From positions 14,215 through 48,063 of the forward strand of contig JBFLZB010000010.1 in the NCBI GenBank assembly GCA_040756475.1: a DNA stretch of 33,849 bases, read 5' to 3'. Below are positions 25,930 through 33,191 of the stretch, piece by piece (position 1 is the first letter of the stretch; every line of letters starts with the position of its first letter). Below the pieces are notes generated by a model that searched no databases, had not been told where the DNA came from, and saw only the letters and a list, made by a program, of their open reading frames with translations. The translations under genes were made by a program, and so were the position numbers. The stretch is from Thermodesulfobacteriota bacterium (GTDB taxonomy: Bacteria > Desulfobacterota > Deferrisomatia > Deferrisomatales > JACRMM01).

Positions 25930-26088
25930 GCGGGGTCCGGGAGCCCCAGTGCTTCGCCCCGCAATCCGCGACGTTCCGAGGAATCGTCTCCGAGGGAACC
26001 GGTGCGCCGAGCCTCACGGGTTTCGGCCGAGCTGCCGCGGTTCGGTCGAGGCGGCACGGGGCCGCGCTTCAGGGCTCCCGGACCCCGC
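25930..26088. other. 159-nt structure bounded by 17-bp inverted repeats
   Basis: GCGGGGTCCGGGAGCCC (25930-25946) and its perfect complement (26072-26088) enclose 125 nt, which contain further short stems such as TGCCGC/GCGGCA. It could be a structured RNA or a small mobile-element relic; no target-site duplication is seen at its edges. Confidence 0.4.
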
Positions 26089-26203
26089 CCCGAAACTTGG
26101 TGGTCGATCTTGGTTCCGGCGGGCCCACGCCGACAGTGTCCGGCTACACGGACTGCCGCGAGGTTCCCTTGTTCGTGCTTTCGCGCCCGTGAGCGCCCGC
26201 GCG

Positions 26204-26232
26204 TTGACACCTCGAGCGGCTCCTGATAGAGA
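26204..26232 (+). promoter_or_regulatory. Promoter of the S51-like/GNAT/GT4/PIG-L gene group
   Basis: A perfect TTGACA -35 (26204-26209), 17-bp spacer, and TAGAGA -10 (26227-26232), about 42 nt before the start codon. This is the best sigma70-type promoter in the window. Confidence 0.65.
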
Positions 26233-26273
26233 CGAGTCCGCCATCCCCTTGCCCCCCTTCCGAGGAGTTTTCC

Positions 26274-27554
26274 ATGGCAGCGCCCCGGGGCGCGTTGGTG
26301 CTCATGGGCTCGGGCGAGCTCACGGCCACCATGGTCGAGGTCCACAAGGAGCTCCTGGGACGACTCGGGCCCGGGGCCCGGGCCGTGTTCCTGGACACTC
26401 CGGCCGGCTTCCAGCTCAACGCGGACCAGATCTCGGAGCGGGCGGTGGCCTACTTCCGGGAACGGGTCGGCCGCGGTCTGGAAGTGGCCTCCCTCAAGTC
26501 TGCGGCGGCGGCGAGGGCCTACGAGGGGGAGGTAGCCCTGGCCACCCTGCGCCGGGCGGACTACATCTTCGTGGGCCCCGGCAGCCCCACCTATGCCCTG
26601 CGCCAGTGGAAGGAAACCTCCGTGCCCGCGATCTTTGCCGAACGCGTCGAGGAGGGGGCGGTGCTGGCGGCGGCGAGCGCGGCGGCCTTGACCCTGGGGC
26701 GCTTCACCCTGCCGGTGTACGAGATCTACAAGGTGGGGGAGGAGCCCCGGTGGGCCGAGGGACTCGACCTCCTGGGGAAGTTCGGCCTTCCCGTGGCGGT
26801 GGTTCCCCACTGGAACAACGCGGAGGGCGGCACCCACGACACGCGCTTCTGCTACGCGGGGGAGATCCGCTTCCGGGCGCTCCAGGCCCTGCTGCCCGAG
26901 GACGTCGCGGTGCTGGGGATCGACGAGCACACGGCTTGCGTGCTCGATGTGGCCCGGGGAGTTGCGGAGGTCCGGGGGATCGGGCGGGTCACGGTGCGCC
27001 GGGGCGGCGGGGAGAGCACCTTCGCAAAAGGGGAGCGCTTCCGCCTGTCGCTCCTCGGAGGCCCGGCCCTCGCCCAAGGGGGTGAGGAGGGACGTTCCGG
27101 GCTTCCGAGTCCCTCGGAGGCAGCGCTTCGCGAGGAGGCATCGGGGGAGGAGGGCCTGGGGGGGGAAATCCGCCGGGCCGAGGCCGCCTTCGAGGCGGCC
27201 CTCGGCCGGGGCGACCCGGAGGCGGCCGCGGGAGCGCTCCTGGATCTGGATCACCTGCTCTGGGCCGCGCAGCGCAGGCCGGGGGACGAGGGCGATCTGG
27301 GGCAGGGGCGGGAGGCCTTTCGGGAGATGCTCGCGCTCCTGGGCCACGCCCACGGGGGAGCACAGCCCGAGACGGCGCCGTCCGCTCCGCTCGTGGAGGC
27401 TTTGGTGGCCCTGCGGGACGAGTGGCGCGAGGAGGGCAAGTGGACCGAGGCCGACGCGCTCCGGGATCGGCTGCGCGCGGCCGGCATCCTCGTGGAAGAC
27501 ACGCCGGCGGGGGCGCGCTGGCGCCCCCTTCCCGGCCCCCGTGACCCGAGCTGA
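26274..27554 (+). CDS. S51/cyanophycinase-like protein fused to a CysS-type C-terminal segment
   Basis: A 426-aa protein in two parts. Residues 1-~270 resemble the type 1 glutamine amidotransferase-like S51 peptidase fold (cyanophycinase/PepE relatives): MGSGELTATM, VFLDTPAGFQLNADQ, FVGPGSPTYALRQW, a candidate nucleophile Ser in LAAASAAAL (canonical GTSAGA has glycines here), and VPHWNNAEGGTHDTR. After a linker, the final ~50 residues, LVALRDEWREEGKWTEADALRDRLRAAGI followed by VEDTPAGARWR, match the extreme C-terminus of bacterial cysteinyl-tRNA synthetases. No HIGH or KMSKS catalytic domain is present. The enzymatic role is unknown; altered residues around the Ser make peptidase activity uncertain. 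GAGGAG lies 8 nt before the ATG. First gene of a four-gene plus-strand group. Confidence 0.82.
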   Translation: MAAPRGALVLMGSGELTATMVEVHKELLGRLGPGARAVFLDTPAGFQLNADQISERAVAYFRERVGRGLEVASLKSAAAARAYEGEVALATLRRADYIFVGPGSPTYALRQWKETSVPAIFAERVEEGAVLAAASAAALTLGRFTLPVYEIYKVGEEPRWAEGLDLLGKFGLPVAVVPHWNNAEGGTHDTRFCYAGEIRFRALQALLPEDVAVLGIDEHTACVLDVARGVAEVRGIGRVTVRRGGGESTFAKGERFRLSLLGGPALAQGGEEGRSGLPSPSEAALREEASGEEGLGGEIRRAEAAFEAALGRGDPEAAAGALLDLDHLLWAAQRRPGDEGDLGQGREAFREMLALLGHAHGGAQPETAPSAPLVEALVALRDEWREEGKWTEADALRDRLRAAGILVEDTPAGARWRPLPGPRDPS

Positions 27555-27578
27555 ACATCCGTGGGGCGTAGGGGAGCC

Positions 27579-28586
27579 ATGGAGACCAACGCCGAAGGAG
27601 CCGAGGACTGCGCCGTCGCCCCAGTGACCTTGCCGGAGCTGGCGGAGCTCTGGCGCGGCGGCGGGCTCGACTGGGACTGTCTCTTCGTCCTGCCCCCCTG
27701 GCTCGAGGCATGGTCCGAGACCCTCGGGAGGGGCGAGACGCCGGTCCTGCGGGCGGTGCGGCAGGGGGGACGGCTCCTGGGGGTCGCCCCCCTGCGCCGC
27801 CGGGGCGACAGGGCCTCGTTCCTGGGCAGCCCCGACGTGTGCGACTACCAGGATTTCGTCCTGGCCCGGGATGGCCCGACGGCGGCCCCGGCCTTCTTCC
27901 GGGCGCTCCTGGGGCACCTCGAAGGGCTCGGGGTGCGGCAACTGGACCTGGGGGCGCTGCGCCCGGATGCTGCGGCGCGCCGGTTCCTTCCGGACGCGGC
28001 CGAGGCGGCGGGGTGGGAGGTCGCTTGGGCGCCGGACGGGGTCGCGGTGGAGCTCGACCTTCCCGCGACCTGGGAGGCGTTCCTTGCCCGCCTCGACAAG
28101 AAGGAGCGCCACGAGGTGCGCCGCAAGCTGCGGCGGCTCGAACGGACGGGCCAGGTGCGCTATCGCCGCGCAGCACCTGGGGAGGCGGCCGGGGAGGGGG
28201 GCGAGCGCTTCCTGCGGTTCTTTGCCGGGTACCGGGAGGACAAGGCGTCGTTCCTCACCCCGGGGCGGGAGGCCTTCTTCCGGCGCCTCCTGGCGGCCAC
28301 GGCCCGGGAAGGGCTCGCCGAGCTGGCCTTTCTCGAGGTCGGTGGAGAGCCGGTGGCGGGGGTCCTGTGCTTCTCCTACCGGGACGCCACCTACCTGTAC
28401 AACAACGGATACGATCCGTCCTGGGAGCACCTGAGCGTGGGGTTTGCGAGCAAGGTGTGGAGCATTCGGGAGAGCATCGGCCGTGGGGCGCGCCGCTACG
28501 ACCTCCTCAAGGGCGACGAGGCGTACAAGCTGCGCCTCGGCGGCCGGCGGGTCCCCCTGGTGCGCTGCCTCCTGACGCGGCCCTGA
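27579..28586 (+). CDS. BioF2-like GNAT-family acyltransferase
   Basis: A 335-aa protein of the BioF2-like/FemAB-related GNAT superfamily (also annotated as CelD-like). Hallmarks are an N-terminal domain with the aromatic PPWLEAW and a C-terminal domain with WEAFLARLDKKERHEVRRKLRRLE, GEPVAGVLCFSYRDATYLYNNGYDP, and RRYDLLKGDEAYKLRLG near the end. Members transfer acyl or aminoacyl groups to small molecules, polysaccharides or peptidoglycan precursors; the acceptor here is unknown. ATG 27579 follows GGGGAG; an upstream in-frame GTG at 27561 would add six residues. Only 24 nt separate it from the S51-like gene. Confidence 0.87.
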   Translation: METNAEGAEDCAVAPVTLPELAELWRGGGLDWDCLFVLPPWLEAWSETLGRGETPVLRAVRQGGRLLGVAPLRRRGDRASFLGSPDVCDYQDFVLARDGPTAAPAFFRALLGHLEGLGVRQLDLGALRPDAAARRFLPDAAEAAGWEVAWAPDGVAVELDLPATWEAFLARLDKKERHEVRRKLRRLERTGQVRYRRAAPGEAAGEGGERFLRFFAGYREDKASFLTPGREAFFRRLLAATAREGLAELAFLEVGGEPVAGVLCFSYRDATYLYNNGYDPSWEHLSVGFASKVWSIRESIGRGARRYDLLKGDEAYKLRLGGRRVPLVRCLLTRP

Positions 28587-28630
28587 GGCCGGAGCAGGGA
28601 CGGCGAAGGGGAGCCTTCCCCCCGCCCCTC

Positions 28631-28685
28631 GAAATCGGTATCGGTATCGGGGTCGATACCGATACCGATAGCGATAGCGATTTCC
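28631..28685. repeat. Hexamer tandem repeats arranged as an inverted repeat
   Basis: ATCGGT-type hexamers run toward a GGGT centre and then reappear as their complement (CGATAC then CGATAG units). The arms 28636-28649 and 28654-28667 pair perfectly over 14 bp with a 4-nt loop; alternatively GAAATCG (28631-28637) pairs with CGATTTC (28678-28684). It lies 45 nt behind the GNAT stop codon and has no U tract. Confidence 0.75.
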
Positions 28686-28764
28686 ATCAGAACCCTGTGG
28701 CGCTCTGCCGGCTGGGTTCACCCGGGCCAGCCGGGAAGATGTTCCTTCTCCCGAGACATGACGC

Positions 28765-30036
28765 ATGAAGCCCACCCCCCTGCGCATCGCCATGCTGAGC
28801 CTTCACTCCAGCCCCTTCGGGGAGCTCGGGACCCGCGACACCGGGGGCATGAGCGTGTATGTGCGCGAGCTCGCGGGGGAGCTGGGTCGCCTCGGTCACC
28901 GGGTGGACGTCTTCACCCGTCGGCCCGTTCCGCACGCGCCGCGGGTGCAGCCCATGGGGCCCAACGTGCGCCTGGTCCACCTGGACGGAGGCGAGGGGGT
29001 GCACGACGGCAAGCTCGGCCTCTACCCGGGCCTGTCGCGCTTCCTGGCGTCGCTGGAGTCCTTCCGGGGGGGGGAGGGGGGGCGGTACGACCTGGTGCAC
29101 AGCCATTACTGGCTCTCGGGGTGCCTGGGGGCCGGGGCGGCGGGCGGCTGGGGGGTGCCCCACGTGGTCATGTTCCATACCTGGGGCGCCGCCAAGAACC
29201 GCGCGTCGTGCGGCGAGAACGAGCCGGCCCTGCGCCTGGATGCGGAACGGGAGCTCGCAAGGACCTGCGACCGGGTGGTGGCGCCCACCGCTCGGGAGCG
29301 CGACGAGCTCCTGCGCACCGGGGTCGCCCCGCCGGATCGGGTGACGGTCATTCCGTGCGGGGTGGACCTGGAGCGGTTCCGACCGCTCGACCGGGCCGAG
29401 AGCCGCCGGTGCCTGGGACTCGAGCGGGGCGGGCCGATTCTCCTCTACGTGGGGAGGTTTGTGCCGGTAAAGGGGGCGGACCGCCTCCTGGAGGCCCTCG
29501 CACACCTCGCGCCGCGCCCTGATCTGCGCCTCGTGCTGGTGGGGGGCGACGGCCTCGCGTCCCCCACGGCCCGCGCCCTCGAAGAGCGGGCGCGGGCCCT
29601 GGGGCTCGCCGGGAGCATAGGGTTTCGGGGGCGAGTGGACCAGGAGGAGATGCCCTCCTACTACGCCGCGGCCGACCTCTTGGTGGTCCCTTCCCACTAC
29701 GAGAGCTTCGGGCTCGCAACCCTGGAGGCCCTGGCCTGCGGAACCCCCGTGGCTTCGACCCGGGTGGGGGCGGCGCAGGACCTGCTGGATCCCGCGATCA
29801 ACGGCGTCCTCCTCGACCCGGAGCCCGCGGCCCTGGCCCGGGGGCTCGACGCCGCCTTGGGCCGAGGGCTCTCCGGTGCCTGGCCGCGGGCCGGGGTTCG
29901 GGCCTCGGTGGCGGCCTACGGCTGGCCGCGGGTGGCAGAGGCGGTGCTGGCGATGTACCGGGATGTCCTGTCCGGGGCCGGGGCGGAAGACAGGGCTTCC
30001 AAAGCGACGAGCGGCGCACACGCCGCGGGAGGGTAG
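28765..30036 (+). CDS. GT4-family glycosyltransferase, MshA-like
   Basis: A 423-aa retaining GT-B glycosyltransferase. The N-terminal half (RIAMLSLHSSPFGELGTRDTGG, YVRELAGELGRLGHRVDVFTR, YDLVHSHYWLSG, FHTWGAAKN) resembles MshA, which makes GlcNAc-inositol phosphate in mycothiol synthesis, more than BshA. The C-terminal half has the nucleotide-sugar site with LLYVGRFVPVKG and PSHYESFGLATLEALACGTPV, including the family E-x7-E. Residues that bind inositol phosphate in MshA (Lys, Tyr, Thr, Arg in these blocks) appear to have counterparts, judged from memory. Sucrose-phosphate-synthase-like enzymes share the same pattern, so the acceptor is open. Two nucleotides separate it from the PIG-L gene. 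Confidence 0.9.
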   Translation: MKPTPLRIAMLSLHSSPFGELGTRDTGGMSVYVRELAGELGRLGHRVDVFTRRPVPHAPRVQPMGPNVRLVHLDGGEGVHDGKLGLYPGLSRFLASLESFRGGEGGRYDLVHSHYWLSGCLGAGAAGGWGVPHVVMFHTWGAAKNRASCGENEPALRLDAERELARTCDRVVAPTARERDELLRTGVAPPDRVTVIPCGVDLERFRPLDRAESRRCLGLERGGPILLYVGRFVPVKGADRLLEALAHLAPRPDLRLVLVGGDGLASPTARALEERARALGLAGSIGFRGRVDQEEMPSYYAAADLLVVPSHYESFGLATLEALACGTPVASTRVGAAQDLLDPAINGVLLDPEPAALARGLDAALGRGLSGAWPRAGVRASVAAYGWPRVAEAVLAMYRDVLSGAGAEDRASKATSGAHAAGG

Positions 30037-30038
30037 GG

Positions 30039-30734
30039 ATGAAGCCGCTCTGCGACGCGCTGGTCATTGCCGCCCACCCGGACGACGCCGAGTTCGGCGT
30101 GGCCGGCACCGTGGCGGGCTGGACGGGGGAGGGCAAGCGGGTCGTCTACGTGGTGTGCACCGACGGGGAGAAGGGCACCACCGACCGGCGGGTCCGCCCC
30201 GAAGACCTGGCCCGGACCCGGCGAGACGAGCAGCGGGCCGCCGCGGCGGTGCTCGGAGTCGCGGAGGTGGTCTTCCTGGGCTATCCCGACCAGGGCCTGG
30301 AAGACACCCCTGAGTTTCGTAAGCGCCTGGTACGCGAGCTTCGCACCCACCGCCCGGCCATCGTGGCCACCTCGGACCCCTACCGGCGCTACATCTGGCA
30401 CCGGGACCACCGGATCGTGGGCCAGGTGGTCCTCGACGCGGTCTTCCCCTTCGCCCGGGACCACCTGGCCTACCCGGACCTCCTGGCCGACGGGTTGGAG
30501 CCCCACAAGGTCCAGGAGATCTGGTTCTTCGGCTCCGAGGACCCCAACCACCGGGTCGACCTGGCCCAGACCTTCGCGCGCAAGCTCGAGGCCCTGCGCT
30601 GCCATGAGAGCCAGGTGCGGGAGCTCAACCTCCCGGACCTGGAAGCGTGGCTGCGGCAGTGGTGCCGGGGCATGGCCGGCGGCTCGGAGTTCGAGCTCGC
30701 CGAGGCCTTCCACCGGGTGGTGGCGCCCCGGTAG
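30039..30734 (+). CDS. PIG-L (LmbE/MshB/BshB-like) deacetylase
   Basis: A 231-aa zinc-dependent N-deacetylase of the PIG-L family, cytoplasmic. The zinc-binding motif AHPDDAEFG is at ~11-19; the second histidine region IWHRDHRIVGQVV is at ~118-130. Relatives deacetylate GlcNAc-inositol (MshB), GlcNAc-malate (BshB) or other GlcNAc conjugates. The immediate coupling to a GT4 glycosyltransferase argues that it acts on that enzyme's product. The length fits the BshB-type short form better than MshB (about 300 aa). ATG 30039 follows GGGAGGGTAGGG. It ends 12 nt from the convergent ychF-like gene. Confidence 0.92.
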   Translation: MKPLCDALVIAAHPDDAEFGVAGTVAGWTGEGKRVVYVVCTDGEKGTTDRRVRPEDLARTRRDEQRAAAAVLGVAEVVFLGYPDQGLEDTPEFRKRLVRELRTHRPAIVATSDPYRRYIWHRDHRIVGQVVLDAVFPFARDHLAYPDLLADGLEPHKVQEIWFFGSEDPNHRVDLAQTFARKLEALRCHESQVRELNLPDLEAWLRQWCRGMAGGSEFELAEAFHRVVAPR

Positions 30735-30739
30735 GGGCG
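30724..30739. terminator. GC hairpin between convergent genes
   Basis: CGCCCC-GGTA-GGGGCG forms a 6-bp stem that overlaps the PIG-L stop codon and sits in the 12-nt gap to the ychF-like gene. It has no U tract on either side, so termination is only a possibility. Confidence 0.25.
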
Positions 30740-30746
30740 TACCCGC

Positions 30747-31832
30747 TCACACGCTGAAGCGGATGTTCAGGATGTCGCCGTCCTGCACCACATAGTCCTT
30801 GCCCTCCACCCGCAGGGTCCCCCGCTCCCGGCACGCGGCCTGGCTGCCGGCCGCCACGAAGTCGTCGTAGGCCACGGTCTCGGCTCGGATAAAGCCCCGC
30901 TCCAGATCCGTGTGGATGGCGCCGGCGGCCTGGGGGGCCCGGGTGCCCTGGCGCACGGTCCAGGCCCGGCACTCGTCCTCCCCCATGGTGAAGAAGCTGA
31001 TGAGCCCGAGCAGGGCGTAGGAGGTGCGGATGATCCGGTCGGTGGCGGGGGTGTCCAGGCCCAGGTCGTCCAAGAAGGCCCGGGCGTCCTCGGGGGAGAG
31101 GCGCGAGATCTCCTCCTCGATGGTCGCGCACAGATAGGTGACCGCCACCGAGGGGCCGGCCCACGCCGCCGCCACCGGCGCGGCGAGCTCCTCGCCCCGG
31201 GGCAGGTCGGCTTCCCCCAGGTTCAGGGCCACCACCAGGGGCTTCAGGGTCAGGAACTGGAAGCCCTTGAGGACCCGGGCCTCGTCGGGGGCAAACTCCA
31301 CGTCGCGCAGGGGTCGCTCGGCCTCCAGGGCCTCCCGGCAGCGCTCCAGGAGCTCCTTTTCCACCTCCAGGGATTTCTCCACCTTTCCCTTCATCTGCTT
31401 GGCGATGCGCTCCAGGCGGTTCTCGGTGATGATGAGGTCCGAGAGCAGGAACTCGCTCTGGAGGATGCCGAGATCCCGCAGGGGGTTCACCGTTCCCTCG
31501 GGGTGGGGCACCTGATCGCTCTCGAACGCCCGGATCACGGCCAGGAGCGCGTCGGTGTTCTTGAGGTGGGTGAGCATCTCCCCGGAAAAGCCCTCCTTGC
31601 CCGAGCCCTTCTCCACTCCGGCCACGTCCACGTACCGGATGGTGGCGTAGGTGGTCTTCTTCGGGCTCCAGATCTGGGAGAGCCGGTCGACCCGGGGGTC
31701 GGGCACCCGGCTCACCCCCATGTTGGCCTTCTTCTTGCCGGCGGCAAAGCCGGTCTCGGCGTCGGCGTGGGTGAGGAGGTTGAAGAGCGTGGTCTTCCCC
31801 GAGAGGGGAAGGCCGACGATGCCGATTTCCAT
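30747..31832 (-). CDS. YchF/OLA1-type P-loop NTPase (divergent form)
   Basis: A 361-aa Obg-superfamily protein, ATPase or GTPase associated with ribosomes and stress responses. G1 is GLPLSGKTT (usual YchF: GLPNVGKST); G3 lies in the DVAGVEKGSGKEG segment; the base-recognition position is ALNLGE, lacking the lysine and aspartate of NKxD, as in ATP-preferring OLA1. The C-terminal TGS region contains FFTMGEDECRAWTVRQGT, IHTDLERGFIRAETV and DGDILNIRF. Length equals that of canonical YchF, so this is a sequence-divergent but complete version; a second, canonical YchF may be encoded elsewhere. ATG 31832 has AGGAG 7 nt upstream and its own promoter. Confidence 0.9.
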   Translation of the reverse strand: MEIGIVGLPLSGKTTLFNLLTHADAETGFAAGKKKANMGVSRVPDPRVDRLSQIWSPKKTTYATIRYVDVAGVEKGSGKEGFSGEMLTHLKNTDALLAVIRAFESDQVPHPEGTVNPLRDLGILQSEFLLSDLIITENRLERIAKQMKGKVEKSLEVEKELLERCREALEAERPLRDVEFAPDEARVLKGFQFLTLKPLVVALNLGEADLPRGEELAAPVAAAWAGPSVAVTYLCATIEEEISRLSPEDARAFLDDLGLDTPATDRIIRTSYALLGLISFFTMGEDECRAWTVRQGTRAPQAAGAIHTDLERGFIRAETVAYDDFVAAGSQAACRERGTLRVEGKDYVVQDGDILNIRFSV

Positions 31833-31865
31833 GGGGGCGCTCCTGGGGAGGGGAAACGGGCCGAA

Positions 31866-31894
31866 ACTCTACCCCCTTCCCGGGCGGCGTTCAA
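31866..31894 (-). promoter_or_regulatory. Promoter of the ychF-like gene
   Basis: On the minus strand: TTGAAC (31894-31889), 17-bp spacer, TAGAGT (31871-31866), start codon about 34 nt downstream. The same two hexamers occur in front of the cytochrome gene. Confidence 0.6.
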
Positions 31895-31913
31895 CCGAGG
31901 CTTCCCGGCCGCC

Positions 31914-31943
31914 TTGCCGCTGCTCGCGGGCGCCTGCTAAGAT
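31914..31943 (+). promoter_or_regulatory. Promoter of the aminotransferase gene
   Basis: TTGCCG (31914-31919), 18-bp spacer, TAAGAT (31938-31943), about 36 nt before the ATG. It is divergent to the ychF promoter, with 19 bp between the two -35 elements. Confidence 0.5.
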
Positions 31944-31979
31944 CGCGCCGTTGCGCACAGGTTTCTCCCGGAGGGTAGG

Positions 31980-33173
31980 ATGACCGAGGACCGAGGCTGT
32001 CCGGGCACGGTGTCGCGCCGGGCCCAGGAGATGCCGAGCTTCATCGCCATGGACGTGCTCGAGACCGCCCAGGCCATGGAGCGGGGCGGGGCGAAGATCG
32101 TCCACCTGGAGGTGGGAGAGCCCGACTTCGACACCCCCCCGGCCGTGCGCCGGGCGGCCGCCCAGGCCCTGGAGCGCGGAGAGACCCACTACACCCACAG
32201 TCTGGGGCTCCACGAGCTTCGGGCGACCATTGCCGCCCATTACCGAGCCCGGTACGGGGCCGACGTGGACCCCGAGCGGGTGGTGGTCACCTCCGGGTCG
32301 TCCCCGGCCCTGTTCCTGGCCTTCGCGTCGCTGCTGGACCCGGGGGACCGGGTGGTGCTCACCAACCCCCACTATGCCTCCTACCCGCCCTTCATCGAGT
32401 TTCCCGGGGGTGTCCCGGTGTACGTGCCGGTGCGGGAGGAAGAGGCCTTCCAATTCGTCCCCGACGAGATGGAGCGGGCGCTCGCGACCCGCCCGAAGGC
32501 GGTGCTGGTGAACTCCCCGGCCAACCCTACGGGCACGGTCATCTCGGGGGAGCGGTTGGAAGAGGTCGTGGCCAGGGCCGAACAGGCCGGCGCCTACGTG
32601 GTCTCGGACGAGATCTACCACGGCCTCGTCTACGAGGGCCGGGAGCGCTCCGTGCTGGAGTTCACCGACCGGGCGTTCGTGATCAACGGGTTCTCGAAGC
32701 TCTACGCCATGACCGGGTGGCGGCTGGGCTACATGATCGTCCCTCCGGAGTTCGTGCGGCCCATCCAGAAGATCCACCAGAACTTCTACATCTCGGCCAA
32801 CGCCTTCGTGCAGCGGGCCGGCATCGCGGCGCTCACCGAGACGGCCGCCGACGTGGAGCGCATGGTGGCCACCTACGACCGCCGCCGCCAGTACATGCTC
32901 CAGCGCCTCGAGGCCATGGGGTTCGCCTTCCGCTGCCACCCCACGGGTGCCTTCTACGTCTTCGTCAACGTGGCTCACCTGGGGGAGGACTCCTACCGGC
33001 TGGCCTTCGACATCCTGGAGAAGGCCCGGGTGGGGTGCACGCCCGGGGTGGACTTCGGGAGCCGAGGAGAGGGGTATTTGCGGTTCACCTACGCCAACTC
33101 CCTGGAGAACATCCGGGAGGGCATGGACCGGCTCCGGGCGTACCTGGAGGCCCTGGGCCGGGCCGGGGCCTGA
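31980..33173 (+). CDS. Class I/II pyridoxal-phosphate aminotransferase
   Basis: A 397-aa fold-type I PLP enzyme, probably an aspartate or aromatic/branched-chain aminotransferase. Visible: HLEVGEPDFDTPPAV and THYTHSLGLHELR (substrate loop), SGSSPALFLAF, NSPANPTGTVIS, the DEIYHGLVYEG block with the PLP-binding Asp and Tyr, the lysine in NGFSKLYAMTGWRLGY that forms the Schiff base, and RFTYANSLENI near the end with the arginine that binds the substrate carboxylate. The substrate cannot be told from sequence alone. The ATG at 31980 follows GGAGGGTAGG. The DUF1178 gene starts 18 nt later and is likely co-transcribed. Confidence 0.93.
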   Translation: MTEDRGCPGTVSRRAQEMPSFIAMDVLETAQAMERGGAKIVHLEVGEPDFDTPPAVRRAAAQALERGETHYTHSLGLHELRATIAAHYRARYGADVDPERVVVTSGSSPALFLAFASLLDPGDRVVLTNPHYASYPPFIEFPGGVPVYVPVREEEAFQFVPDEMERALATRPKAVLVNSPANPTGTVISGERLEEVVARAEQAGAYVVSDEIYHGLVYEGRERSVLEFTDRAFVINGFSKLYAMTGWRLGYMIVPPEFVRPIQKIHQNFYISANAFVQRAGIAALTETAADVERMVATYDRRRQYMLQRLEAMGFAFRCHPTGAFYVFVNVAHLGEDSYRLAFDILEKARVGCTPGVDFGSRGEGYLRFTYANSLENIREGMDRLRAYLEALGRAGA

Positions 33174-33191
33174 GGCCCGCCCCCCCTCGCC

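Larger units (their letters stand above)
25793..26273. other. 481-bp divergent intergenic region with inverted repeats
   Basis: No gene is seen. It holds a GACCGCGGTC palindrome (25901-25910), a 7-bp hairpin with a TCTG loop (25911-25928), a 17-bp perfect inverted repeat (25930-25946 with 26072-26088), and a good promoter for the downstream gene (26204-26232). A tRNA, SRP RNA or RNase P RNA was looked for and not found. Confidence 0.6.

Noticed and set aside
26030-26060. tRNA T-arm-like GGTTCGGTCGAGG
   Set aside because: No acceptor, D or anticodon arm can be built around it.
25930-26088. MITE or insertion sequence bounded by 17-bp terminal repeats
   Set aside because: No target-site duplication and no second copy in the window; kept only as a structure of unknown nature.
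25626-28793. 1055-codon minus-strand frame across the S51-like and GNAT genes
   Set aside because: Shadow of the plus-strand genes; includes the hexamer repeat translated as Arg-Tyr repeats.
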